Shown: in pieces, positions 1 through 13,700 of the stretch
Layout of the letters: each line of letters opens with the position of its first letter
How positions within the stretch are numbered: position 1 is the stretch's first letter
Assembly: GCF_003589595.1 (NCBI RefSeq)
Contig: NW_020653337.1
Coordinates: forward strand, 6,404,217-6,468,216
Direction: 5' to 3'
From: Hyposmocoma kahamanoa
Lineage: Eukaryota > Arthropoda > Insecta > Lepidoptera > Cosmopterigidae
DNA length: 64,000 bases
The notes under the pieces: generated by a model
What the model saw: the letters and a program-made list of their open reading frames with translations, nothing else
What the model was told of the DNA's origin: nothing
The model's database searches: none
Made by a program: the position numbers and the translations under genes

Positions 1-947
1 CATTAATGTCAATCAACGTACATAGCGTTGTTTGCTACGTCAAGCAACGTACACGTTTCACTACTGGGCACGGGTCACCTTTAAGGAGTTATATAACAGG
101 TAACATTTTGTCTTTTAACGTTACAATAAAGCTAATTAAATACCTAGCTAGATATATAAGGTCCAATGTCACAATAAAGATGTAGTAAACCTAAAATGGG
201 GAAAATGGAGTGCTGCTTCCGTTCAATTCGCTTACCACGTGTTAATAATAATAAACTGCCTAGCAATTAGAATATCAATAAAGATAGCCTTAACATGTGT
301 AAATCAGGCTCAATAGATAATAAGTTGTGTTAGGTTCATTAATATAAAAAATAAATAGAGAATGTTAAATGAAAAAAGTGGCAACTTTGGCAACTGGGGA
401 TTTTTGGTTGGGTTAGGCTGAAAACTCTCGTTGGTTGTTTTAAGTTGGAGGTTTTAAGAGATCGGACGGATATTGTTTTTGGTTATTCGGTGGTAAGATC
501 AGCTCGAGCGAGCCAAGGACGGACCGGCAATTTTTTCAAGTTGAATTGTGTTGTAATAATTCTGTTACCCATATATTATTGATTATATTCTTAAATACTG
601 TGAAAGTGACTTTTATTAACTCACACGGCATAAAAAAGCCCTAAAGACAGAATGTAAATGTCAGCGCAATATCCAGGATCGTATTTTATTTGTCTGTTAG
701 TCTCCAACTAGGGAAATTAACAAGTTCCAAACACTCAAACTAGAAACGTTTAAGAAACTTCTTTGAACTCTGCCACACATCTAGCGTCAATATCGCTCGG
801 CCACAGGGGTTATTATAGGTGAATGGATTTTTATGCGATAACAATGACGTACTATATAGAGTTGATCCTAAAGTAAGCTCGTTTAATCGTAAAAAATTTG
901 TTCTTTTTTTGATGGTAAGCGACATGCCTGTCCATAATAAAATCCAA
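1..947. other. gene-free flank, nothing recognised
   Basis: AT-rich sequence beyond the 3' end of the alsin gene. Short open frames at 740..1007 overlap each other on opposite strands and have no recognisable content. I see no element boundary here. Confidence 0.5.
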
Positions 948-1135
948 ACATCATCGTCATCATATCCACTGCTGAACATAGGCTCCCCCCAAAGAATACT
1001 AGACTAGCCGGTCGGATGCGACAGGCATCCATCGGTTACCCGCCGCCCTTACCACGTCGTCCGTCCATCTAGTACGGGGCCGTCCCACTGAACGCCTTCC
1101 GATTCATGGTCTCCAGTCGAATTCTTTCTCAAATC
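948..1135 (-). pseudogene. RTE-like LINE, C-terminal fragment
   Basis: Read on the minus strand, this stretch gives the pattern TRWTDDVV...AGNRWMPVASDR...SLCSAVDMM. That is the usual tail of RTE-clade reverse transcriptase ORFs in insects (RWTDDLVKVAG..W...A.DR). Only the last 50 or so codons remain and a frame change is needed, so it is a dead fragment. Other RTE remnants lie at 42590..42985 and 57215..57345. Confidence 0.6.
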
Positions 1136-1687
1136 CAAACAGATAAGTCAAAATCTTCACGGCACTACATGTTGGCTCCGACAAAACAGATTGAGTTGAG
1201 ACAAACAAAATAATGTTGTATTTAATAGAAAAATATATATATATTTATTTCACGTTATAACTCGTGTTTTACAATAGTGGTCTACTATCGTTTTTCGCTG
1301 TCACCACAATATAAAGCTTTGTTTGAAATAAAATCTATAGTTTTAAACGTTTTCCTCAACGAATTTGCAAGCTTCGAGCTCAAAAGTATTTAAGTGAAGA
1401 ATTTAAAACGTTTCAACTTTTAAAATTTGTAAGCCATTCCCATCAATTATATGGCAAGATTATATCTATAGGTAGCCATTTACTACATCAAAATGTTTGT
1501 AGGTAGTACATATAAATTGTTACATATTGTAACCGGAAAAAGTACAACTATATTTAGTTATACAGATTCAAATTACACTTACCCGTTTTAGAAGTTTACT
1601 GAATCTTTTGTGACAATGTATTACAGAAAATTATTGCGAAAGCTAAAACTAAACGCACCATACCGTTTCGAGAGATCAATAATCTTA

Positions 1688-1693
1688 TTTATT
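1688..1693 (-). terminator. candidate poly(A) signal of alsin
   Basis: AATAAA on the minus strand about 35 bases after the alsin stop codon (1727..1729). It is the first canonical signal downstream and is placed as expected for a short 3' UTR. Confidence 0.55.
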
Positions 1694-1726
1694 CATTAGG
1701 ATTTCGTACTCGGGTCCATACTCAAT

Positions 1727-1771
1727 TTAGTTAATAGTCATCTTCTCTTGTAGAATTTGGAAGTAGCATGC
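1727..1771 (-). CDS. Als2: alsin exon 9 (terminal mini-exon)
   Basis: 45 nt only, acceptor CTTTCCAG, phase 0. Encodes ACYFQILQEKMTIN and the stop TAA. It completes the FTTLK-ACY... ending typical of alsin C-termini and makes the total coding length divisible by three. It is too short to stand out as an open frame. Confidence 0.88.
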   Translation of the reverse strand, partial: ACYFQILQEKMTIN

Positions 1772-4700
1772 CTGGAAAGGAACGGATTCAGATAAAGCTT
1801 TTTGTTAATAAATCTGTCATGATGAATGTATGAATGGCTAGAAGCGCAATCGCAGCGCTACGTGATACGCGTGCGCCACTTTTGCAGTCACAATTTTGAA
1901 CTAATAATTAATGAGGAGTCAGACAGTCGCGTTGTTTGTGCAACCGACTAATTTGAAGGTGTCCTGTAAAACGTTGAGGGAAAAGAAACCTAGGAAAACT
2001 CTGTGTCGCGGGTGTCATGGACACATACATACACAACCACAAATTATTCCCAATATAAATGTAGGCCATACAAATATTTCTCCCGGCCTGGGAATCGAAC
2101 CCGGGACCCCTGTGTGGCAGTCCAGGATGGTAACCGTTCAGTAAGAATTAAGTTATACTCCGTAAAATTCAGCAATTTGACAAGTAGCATTCTAGACACT
2201 ATATTATCGACAAAAGATATACTTTATTATGGATATTAGCGACAAAACACATGCTACTTTTCTTATTCAGAATTATTAAAACAAAATGAGATCAAAAATT
2301 CGTACCTTAAGCGTAGTAAACATAAGCCCTAGCTCTCCGTGTTGCATGCCAGGTTCCAAGAAGTCCTCAACAAAGTGTATCTCTGATCCAAGCTGCAATA
2401 TCTGAGCACGGACCACTACAAAGTGAAACACTGGGAACAATTCGTCCATGCTCCATAGGTAGCCTGACCCTGAAATGTAATAATAACTATGACTCAAATT
2501 AGGAAGTTCTCTATACTAGGAGTACCAGAGCAATGGAATTCACTCCGGGATACAACCCAGAACATGCAGATCAAGTTAAAAAGCTCATTAGCCATATTGC
2601 ATTTTGCCGGGAATCGAACCCAGGATATTTTCATCCAACCACCGCAATGGGCCACCGAGGTCGTTAATGTGAAAACTTAGTAAATAATTTTCACTGCTTA
2701 CATAAATTATGTAATTTAAATTTCGACTAAGTGCGATAGGAAGAGGTAAGGAGTAAGAGACAGGCATGTAGAAGCTTTGTGATAAAATATATACGACGTC
2801 TATTCAGTACACTTCAGAGCATTGAACCTTGTAATACTTCCCACGCAATGAGTAAATAATTATGTTCGAATAGTTTTGAAGCAATCACACACAGTAGTGG
2901 ATCTAAAGAAGTTAAGGTCTTGGCATATTGCTCACCTAATTCCTGCTGCACAGCTGTAGTCATCTTCTGGAAGGTTCTCTTGATAACAAGTAGCTTCTCG
3001 ATAGGTGAGAAGGTCGTCTTCAACTGCTGCAAGGTCTCCACGGCCTCTTGGAACAGCTGATCTTTCATCGGGGAGTTGCAGTTCGTGTAACCGATCCAGA
3101 ATTTTCTGACAATTTAACATAGAAGCTTTAGCTATATTGAGTGACTACACTAAACTACTACTGACCGCATTTAACAATAAACAATTTTTGATATATATTT
3201 GATTGAATATTATGATCAGTGAACGGAATTGAGGGAGTCAATCTACCTAAAGTATGAACGTTTTCTCAGTATGGACATATCCATTTCGTCATCAATGAAT
3301 ATAAATATTGTTTTTTACTATTTATTTTTTAAAGAGTCCAATAAATAGGTAGTCTCATGTTTATTTTTTAATTGGGTAAAGTATTTAAATACGTACCTAT
3401 ACAAACACAACTACAATATTATTTTTTGAGACAATAATTAATAGCAAATAATAATTTGTCGCCAATATACTCTAAATTTCAATAAATAATACGCATATTC
3501 AAATATAGTGAGTTCATAGAAATCCCGGGACTTTTAGAAGGGACTGTCCACGTTGGAAGGGAATATCCACGTTGTTCTTTAGTTTAGCTAAATTAACTTC
3601 GTCAATTCCGAGCAATGATCATGATGTATTTTATAAATTAAATAAAAATAAAAATCGTACAAACACAAAGAAAAATTCCTTCGACCTGTTTGTTCGATCT
3701 TCTTTTTCCTAGTTTCTTGATTATTGAGCTGACAATTTTAAATAAAAAAAAAAAAAAGATACAGATATAACCACCACGCCTATCTTCTGGGGTATGGGGT
3801 AGGTAGAGATAGTGGACTAATAAAGGACTAAAGATTAGCACACGTTGTCAAATCACTGTGATAGGGACAAGTCCCGTTTTATTTTAATATAGATAATTCT
3901 ACTCACTGATCAATCCCTAAGAAGGCCATAAGCGTGATGTCTGGCTGTCTATTCCACTTGAGTAATCGACGCCAATACAAATCGTCTTCTTTCTTGTTAT
4001 GAAGCGCGTACAGCACGAATAAGGCAGGGTGCACGCGCGGCAGCAATGTGGGTTGCAGGAGGGATTCCGCCGATACTACTTCACTGGAACATTAAGTCGA
4101 TGAAAACACTTTTAGCTTATAAAGACTCGAAGTCAAGGCCAGTTTTAGAAAAAAATCATGATTTCACATTTCTTCTCAAACGTCATGTTGACAAGTATGA
4201 CCAGCTATAGACGGTCCCTGACACGTATGTATATGTATTCCGGGAAGGCTGTAGGGAAGGGTTGTGTCAAGGGTTACAAATGTTCTTAAGGTTTCTTGAG
4301 TCATTCTGTATCTCTGTCATATGACGTACTACAGGATAGTGCCCTTGGGCCTAACCTATTTCTAATCTACATTAATGACTTGTGCAAACTAAAATTGATG
4401 TATTTAAAAGTTGTAACTAATGCTGATGATACTGCTATAATTGGTCATGATGACACTTGGGATAGTGCCCATTCTCACGCTGAGACTGCAATGCGCGTAG
4501 TCAAGCTTGGCTTGTGAACAATCTCCTGACTCATAATTTAGACAAAACAAAATTAATTAGCTTTGTGCCGTTACTAACATTACAACCGTATATATTTTTT
4601 GCAAGTTAACCAATTTAAACTATTTTAAACTAAGATCTGGCGGTATTTTTTCGTTTTGAAAATGGTATTTTATCAATCACCTTACTTTACTTACTTACTA

Positions 4701-7700
4701 CCTTACTACTGCATTAACATAAAAAAATATCAATTGGAAGATCTCATTCCAATGCCACCGGAGTTGAGCGTTAATAGCTGCCGCAGTCTTATTGACTACA
4801 GTAGCTATTATTGTACAAATACTTATAATGTAAATGTTGTTATAATTCCAAATACACTTTCCTTTTCTAGACGACTTCAACCGCTCTACCAACTAACATG
4901 ACAATTAAGATAATAATATCACAAAAATTACATTTTATTACCTATATCCATTGACTATTGATCGCAATCGATATGACGTACCCATTGACTTACAATTATG
5001 TATATGGACGTCGGGTCCGCGCTAAAAAGTGTCCGCACTTGTAAGGCGGTAAAATCGTATACAGAGCGCGACACTCCGCTTTAGTCTTCATTTGTTCTAC
5101 AGACAGCGCGATACTGCGATGACATTACAATTTAAATTTCGAATAGGTTGACTTGGGACATTTTTTTCGTGGTTTTTGTATTAGACCCGTCGTCCATTTA
5201 TTTGTAAGTAAATGCCTATATCTCAAAAATTGCATTATATGCATGTCATTCGTATACGATTTCATTTCAAAGTGACAATGTTGTCCAACATTGTCATTAT
5301 AACACAATTTTAAAGATAATACTGTTTTTGTTGTTAGTTGTCATATGCGTAATAAGAAAAAATAGTAAGGGACAAACATTGGCCTACCAACAATTGGACA
5401 TCGGGTCTACGGGTCTAACACAAAAACCACGAAAAAACTGTCCAAGGTTAACCTATACAAACGTAGTGACATGTAACGAAAAATAAAAAACTGAAATATT
5501 TAATTTAAATTGTAACGTCATTGCAGTACTGCCTAAATTTGCTTACAACAATTTAAGGGCTCAAGAACACCATATTCAGCTTCTACTGGCAACTTAACAA
5601 AATGCACCATATTTAGCTTCGACTGAAAATTACTTGAATCATTACACAGGAGTAATGGAATAGCCTTTCTCGTAAATATAAATTTTTTATATACATATAT
5701 TATTATGTCGAATTTTATACAAATTCACTTAAAGGTATAATAAAGAGTTGGGCAGATACATACATACAATTATTACTACAAATGTGAAAATAAGCGTGTA
5801 CTATAAGAAATGTACTATTATTCTAACTAAACGTAAACTCAAATATCCGTAATTCCGATTTATAACAAAACCGTTACGCTTTCGAGTAATTTTGATGCTT
5901 TTTACAAACAAGATAAAATTAGCTTTTGTTTTGTAATCTTCGTAAAAACACATTATGAAAATTCGAGCTAATGTTATTTCGGGCAAATGTATTTTCTGAC
6001 TTCTGATAGGCAATCCCATGCCGTAAAACGAGTACAACAATATTTTGTTAGTTATTGCTAACGTTTAATTAAAAAATCATTTTAAAAATAGGATTAAAAT
6101 CAAAGCAACTCTACAGTTTCTTTGTTCTAAATATATCAATCGCTTGTGGTTCGAACAATTGAAAATGACCAAGAAGTTTATATAAGCTTCTTGTAACTGA
6201 CGCAATGGGTCTCTTTCCAACTTTTGAGCATGCAATGAGTAGAAAAAGGACAGTTAGCTATTTCATTATTTCGTGTGCTTTTGTAACTTATATTTACGAT
6301 TCAGTTATACATAAATTAAATACTATAAAACTGTACAAAATAACACTTTTAAATGACAACTATGATAACACAATATATTTGTTTAGTGAAAATATGATAC
6401 AAAATCCTGTTTTCACACTTTACTGCAGTAATTTTTACAAGTTATTATTTGTACTGCATATATTGGTACTGCATGATTGACAACCGTTTGTCACTCGAAC
6501 AAACGAAGACTATTGCGCGATTGACACTCTGTATGCAATTTTAACGCCCTACAGGTGCGGACACTTATAGGCGCGAACACGACGTCCATTTATTGGTAGG
6601 TCAATGGTCACAAAAGACATTACAGGTTTCCTTGACGACGGGACAAATTTCAAGAGACGATTGTGTTTCTGAACCCAAGTTTTTTTGTACAGGAAGAAAC
6701 TCCTTTAATACGCGGGAAAAAATAGCTGTAATTTTGATCATGTAGCTCTGAACAAGTTTCTCGGAACAGCTGATTTTCAAGTCAAGGTGTATGGACCCGT
6801 TTCTATAGATAAAGTTTTTCATGTACACAATCGCAGTGAAAAATTTGTAACGTGACAAACGAGTTTGTCTATATTTAAGTGGCCCGGATTCACTGAATAA
6901 ATTTTACAGTGCTCTTATCACTTGATTAATATCTTATGCGTCATAATGCCGGGCGGGGCTCCTCGAAGGCAACACTCAATTACGCTGGACAACTTTCTCG
7001 GTCATGCACACTTCGTCAGGATGTTTATACAGTTTATTGTATAAAGATTCAGAGGGACGTCAAATGTAGAGGTAAGACGTACCCTTGGTATAATAAAGCG
7101 ACAAGGAGTGGCCGATTTGCCTTAAGGCAAAGGTGGCTCGGGCCTGGGGCGGCTAGGTTTTAGGGGCGGGCAATTGTGACAAAAACCGAGTTTTGTAACA
7201 CATTGTAAAACATATATAATATATAAGAATGACCCATACTTAAATAAATAAAATCTTAAATGTTTTATTTAAATCTGAAACCTCCGCAAATATTAAAAAC
7301 TAGCAGCTATTATAGTTAACTAAATTTCTGAATTGATTTAGATAAAAGTTGGCAATAAAGTAAATTCATTATGTAGTACCAGTATATTATGATGAGTGCT
7401 GAGAGAGGGGCGGCTGGTACTAACTACATAGCCTGGGGCCCAGGGCGGCCATGACTGCAAATCCTCTACTGGCGACTAGTGACCATACGAACAGCAAGAA
7501 ACAAATATATGCACCTATATGCGAAATTCTATAGCTTTCCTATTTAAGCATAAAAAGTAATCGACAATTTCGTTCATAGAATCTTTCGACTTCTCTACAG
7601 AAATGTTGTAATTTTACAAATGTGGCCTTATTACATCAAAGGTACGAAGTAGTAAGCGAGATAAACTGTGTTTTTTTAATAATTATTAATAACAAATATC

Positions 7701-10700
7701 GAACACAGTATTACACACTATCGACAACATTAGTCGGCAGAGTTACAAGCACAGACATACATACATATCTAGATAGACGCCGCAAGTGGTTACAAAAATT
7801 GAAGCGGATATGGGTTATGTTTTTTGTATCTAGTGGAGCAAGAAACATTTTTGACGTAACTCCACTTATGCCATTCTTCCATGAGGGGCGCGAAATGGTT
7901 TAATTATGTAATCACATCACTCGCGAAACGTAAGGATTATTTCTAACTAATAGGATATTACTAATACATGAAACAGGGTATTTTTGTCGGAATCACAATC
8001 ATAACGCAACTGCAACTGTTTACGAACTCCGTGGCCGAACGGTTACCATACCGGACTGCCACGCAGAGATCACAGGTTCGATTCCCGGGCCGGGAGAAAT
8101 ATTTGTATCGCCTACATTTATTTCTCTCGTGAGTTTGGGTGTAATTCGTGGTTGTCTATGTGTGTGTCAATGGCACCCGCGGCACAGGGTTTCCCTAGTG
8201 CGGGGCTATGTTGAGTATGTGTGTTGTTATTATTATTATAACTGTTACTCAATAACAATGCACGTTTGTAGCGCCATCATTAATATTGGATGTTGAAACC
8301 AATTACGTTATTAAACGAAAAAGGAAAGTTTCCATGTACATTTATGAACGTAAATTATGTATCCTAATTATTTGTAAACTTTGATCCTATCTGTTTTTAA
8401 TCTTAGTTTGTCATGTTAATCATTCTGAACCCAGCTCTCTCAATGGAATTCAACGGCAGAAGTCCACAATTTATACTGTTTTGTGTGCAGTAAAGTTTAA
8501 ATATAGAAAAAAAAGAAAAAAGATTACTTTCGGAAAATAATAAATAAATTAAATACCATTGAAAGGTTATGAAAATAAGTATAAATTCGAAAAAGCAACA
8601 TTTTCGTTTAGTAAAGGTATTGATTTCAACGTGTGAATGTATAAATATGTGTTGTTCGTAAAGCAATACCGTTACTAAACGAAAAAGTCAATTTCGGAAA
8701 ATGGCATTTAAAGAAGGATGGCGAAAGCTGACCCAATAATCATAAAATCAACGAAGAGCCGTTCATGGAGTTTGCTAGTATAATTTTACGTTTTAGTTTA
8801 CGCCTAGTTAACAACATATTTTATATATTTTTAGAAGTCGGGAATAAAAAAATTGTAGAGCAATGTATTTTAGAATAAATGCAAAAACACAACACAATGC
8901 CAATGTCAATGTCACATTGATAATGAGAACAGTGGGACCATTTGTGGCAGATTTCTGCCATTTGTGCAGATTTGATTTTTGTTCATTTTCATTGCGGCAG
9001 AACATGTTAACGTTGTATTAAATGAGGCAGAGTTTGGCAGATTTGGGAATATACAGCAAGTTCCTTATTATTTTTGGGAACAAACTGAAAACTTGTTGTT
9101 TTCTACAACTACGAAAAACAGCTGAAGCAAAATACAGGACAATGTTATAAACTTAACCTATATCAGCTTCATAACCCCAGTTTCTACAGGCTATACTCAA
9201 TTAGCTTTTTGATGCTTTAATAATAAATCACAGGAAAACACTGGGTCACAAAATACACGGAATGTCGCGATGCTTCTTTATGAAAATATTCTAAATATAA
9301 TATAATTTTCGTTTATAATATTGGTTTCAATGTGCAATATGAGAAAAAAGCTAAAGTGCATGACACCTACATATCACAGATAGCTTGTTGAATTTGTAAG
9401 ATAATTTACAATTAGTTTTAGGATAAGGTAGAAGTTATATTATGAGGTGATCTTACCCATCTATAGGATTCTGTGAATATAGCGAGGGAGTGCCTTCAGT
9501 TTCGTTGTCTTCTTCCACTTCCGGGTCATCCATTTGGTATGGCAGCACTAAGTCAATGCCCTCTAGCGGCAATGCCGGGAATAATAATCGCACTACCTGT
9601 TGCGAAAATACCGTTATATGTTTATAAGTTAACAGTTTATAACTATAAACTTTTGAGTGCACATCTTAACATCTATACAGGTCTAATCAAAGTACGAGTA
9701 AAGTTTTGGTGAAATTACAGACACATGGGACTTGTCAACTTACGTCCTGGGACGAACGAACTTTGACGACAAACCTAAACTCAGAACAAAGTAACCAATA
9801 GAATTTTGTTGGTATCTTTGTGGTAGTCCAGCCGCCGAGTAACCCGCCAAAGCTTCTTAGATCTGGTACAGTCAAGAGCACCTCAAGCTTGACACTTTGT
9901 ACTTTGGACCGTTCTTATCGTAAGCGGCATAGAGTTGGATTTAAATCTTAAGTGTTAAGCTTGACGTGCTCTTGACCCTGCACAGTCATGAGTTGTCTAT
10001 AAAGCAGTAAAAAATGTGATACAAATGCAATCATAGGATGAGTGCATATTGTGATTAATTATTTTTTTTAAACAATTTTAATTTAACCCTTGTTGTTCCG
10101 GTATTAAGGTCCAACAAGTTTGTCGACAAAAGGGGATTTTTAAAATTTATTTATTTATTTATATGGTGTCCACCTACCAATTAGTTAGTCGACCAGAAAA
10201 GAAGGAAGTACAGGAGATTCTAAATTGCTATAGGCCTTTTTGATTTTGATGATTCTGTTTTGTTGGAAGAGGGTACCTCAGTATTAGTCCCATTTAAATT
10301 TGAAGAAAATACTCCACTTCAAATTAGGGACTAGGAATCCGGTTTCGCGCACTAACCCTTAACCGATTTCAAAAAAAGCCGATAAGCAAACTTTCGGCAT
10401 TTTTTAAATAAAAAAGTTATAATCAATCGATGAAGTAATTATTAGCAATATCGTCAGAAAAATCTTGTAGAAATTATTCCGTGCGCAGCGCGACATAACT
10501 GTTACGTAAACTGTCACTCCTCCCGCACCGCGCAGCTACCACAGGAACCGACTCAGTTAACCGGTAGCCCTGTAATATAATTATTCTATGTCACCTGGTA
10601 CAATCTAGAAGTGATGCTCTTAAGTTCCTTAACAGCATGGCTGAGTAGCAGTGGATGTACTCTCACTCCCCCATAAGTAGTATTAAATGCGTTCGTAAGG

Positions 10701-13700
10701 CTTAGCACCAATTGTCCCAGAGGATGGTGGTTTGATTCACAGGCCTGGAGAACAGCAAAATGTAAATAGGTAGGTTTTGTATGCCCAGTTAAAAAAGAAC
10801 CTTAGATGACTTTCGTTGTTTACTGTAACACTACTATTAACTTTGTAAGTTTTGTAATTTATTAATTGAAAAATTTGTCTTCACGAGCAAAGCTTTGTAT
10901 TTTTTTTAATAAGTGCGCATTTGACCTTCATCTCACCTGATGGAAAGTGACGATGAGGTAGACGATGGAGCATGCACATCTAAATAATGCCTATTCACTT
11001 TGAAAAGGCCCAAGTTATACTGTTCAGGGAAAGGCATATTCCCTGCCGGCAGGGGGCCACTCCTTAGCTGTTCGCCATATAAATGCGGAAGCAAAACGCT
11101 TCGTGTGAATATTTGGAATATCCACAACATAGGGGTAGAACCCTAGGTGATGGAATGGGGAAGGCGTAATGAAACCCTGCAATTCTCTCGCAAAATGACT
11201 GCGAGAAATATTTGTATGTCCTACATTTATTTCTCTCGTGAGTTTGGGTGTAATTTGTGGTTGCTATGTGTGTGTCCATGGTATCCGTGACACAGGATTT
11301 CGGGGCTATGAGTGTGCGTGTGTGATTAATTTATTAAACATTCTTTATGATATTATATCCTGTAGAATACCGATAAAAACCGCTGGCAACTTTAAATATC
11401 ACTAGTTCTAATAATGCAAAAGAATACGTACGATTTGCATATATATTTTCAACTCCCTGTAATCCTCCAACGTCAATGTCGTTTGTCCAAACTTAGGTAT
11501 CACCTCCAAGCAATCGACTACCTTCTCCACGTAACATTCAGATACTTTAATGTAAATTGCTGCATTGGAATTTATTTTCTTCGCCATTTTATTATGTTTC
11601 ATCTTTCTCGCGCAAGAAATAGCTACTGCTACGTTTTGCCAGATTTTCACATTGTCTATGGTTTGCGGGGAAGTCCCGTTAGCGAAGTGATTTCCTGTTG
11701 GGGTGAGAATTGTCTCTGGTACGCCGAGGGAGTGGAAACATTGTCGGAATATTGCGTTCCATTTTTGATGTGGAGCGACACTTAGTTTGCCGAAGGAGCT
11801 GCAAAAGAACAAAACTGGATAAGAAATATGACTACATACCGGATCTCATAATATTAAAAAATTATAATATATATATGCAAGACACAGTTTGATATTTTAC
11901 AAGTTCATCTATGGCTAAGCCTAAGATCATCGAGTGTACAACCAGAAATAGAGACGAAATAAGGGCCATCCATCCCTGGCAACTCAGGGAAATGGGCCTT
12001 ATATCACTTTTAAAAATCAACTCTCGTTTGCACTGAAATCACAAATTAGAAAGCTGAAATAGTACAGCGCCAACAACTGACCTGTGTGTATGTCTCCGTA
12101 TATGCAAAAAATATTCTGTACTTATTGTAATAAAAATAATATCTCTAACTATGAGGAGCTATTCCATTCGGTGGTGTGGGAAAAACAGCAAAACATCTAA
12201 TTACAAAACAAACGGAATTACATTTCATCAGTAATTAAATATGTAATTTTTAAATTTTCGTCCATTATAGCAAAGCTCAAGACATGGTCGTACTGAAATG
12301 AAACAATTGACGACACCCGTCAATTGTTACGAATTCGGGCTGGCCAATAGGAGCGCAGTTGTTACCGGTAATGATATGGCAGAATAGTTTTCAAAGAAAT
12401 TAAATGACATTTCGTCTCTATTTCTGGTTATATACTCGATGTTATACCTTAGTTATACCTATACTCTAGCCAAATTTGACATAGACTTTTTAATAATAAA
12501 ACGATACTAGGTCAATGATACTAGGCAACCATGATGGCATAGGAAAAGAACATTTTTTGTCAGTGCTAATTATTTAGGCATGTTTTGCCCACACCACCTA
12601 CTCGCGTAATTAGAATTTAAGTAGGTAATTGGGTTATGTAGAAGTAATTACTCCTGCCCAATTACGTAGTTTGCGAAGCTCCTAACGATTTATGAATAAA
12701 ATAATTAAGTTTTTAATATTTGGAATTTGGAAGATAACACTGACATTGAGAGAAAGCGTAGGGCGTTGGGCGTTGGTAGTGCGGGGCGACATGTTGGCCA
12801 GTAGGTTTGCAAGGTGTATTAACGATGGACAGTTATCGCTATTTAAAGCTAACTGCCTGACCTTTTGCATCTGCAGCCTATGGGTCCACTAAACACGGAA
12901 AGCTCTCAGCTGTCTAAGGGTCGTATTCCAGAACTCTACTCAATACTCAAGTCAGGACTTCAGTATTGCAGTGAGCACTGAAAATCATACTCAAGTCCTT
13001 GCCATTAGGGTCGTATTTCTAGTGCTTGAAATCATACTCAAGTCTGCTCAAGTCCTGACTTGAGCATTGAGTAGAGTTCTGGAATACGACTCTAAGAGTC
13101 GTGTACAATAATATATTCAGGATGCTGTTGCGGCTGGTGCGATTCTGTAGCGTGTCAGGAATGTTCGCAAACGGTCATGTAGATGGATTTGCCGCCATCA
13201 TGAAAAAGAGAGCGGCATCTCTGACGTGCAGAGTGCGCGGCAATGGTTACAGCATATCGTGAGTATTATTGCTGGCAGGATCCAGGGTCCATTTCTTGAA
13301 CACTGGACCAAATTTCATGTAAAGAATTAATAGATTCAAGCGTTAAATTGCGGTAGTCCAAGTTAATAAAAATGGAAGTTAATTAATTTTCTACTTCACG
13401 AACCGCTCAGCTATTTTGCACTATTTAACCTTCACTGGTTTCGCGGAGTAGCAAATTAACTAACTTCCATTTTTATTAAACTTCATTTAGGTATATACCT
13501 ACACGAAACCCAGTACATATTCATAAGTTGTAATTAGTAACATTAATGTGTAATTTTTTTTTCTTTGTTACACTAACCAATATTGATTAATAATCCGGAA
13601 TAAAGTATTTGAATTTGAATATCTATTAAAATTAATAATAATAACGCATGCACTCATAGCCCCGCACTAGGGAAGCCCTGTGTCGCAGGTGCCATGGACA

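Noticed and set aside
2932..3120. 62-codon minus-strand frame overlapping alsin exon 7
   Set aside because: It is a different frame of the same exon; only the other frame joins exons 6 and 8 in phase and carries the VPS9 pattern.
6205..6480. 91-codon frame inside the long family D element
   Set aside because: No transposase motif or zinc finger; AT-rich composition explains it.
8028..8098. Possible Leu/Ser tRNA
   Set aside because: Four copies share a common SINE body; the cloverleaf is incomplete.
11414..11785. 123-codon plus-strand frame
   Set aside because: Exact antisense shadow of alsin exon 4, which has splice sites and phase support.
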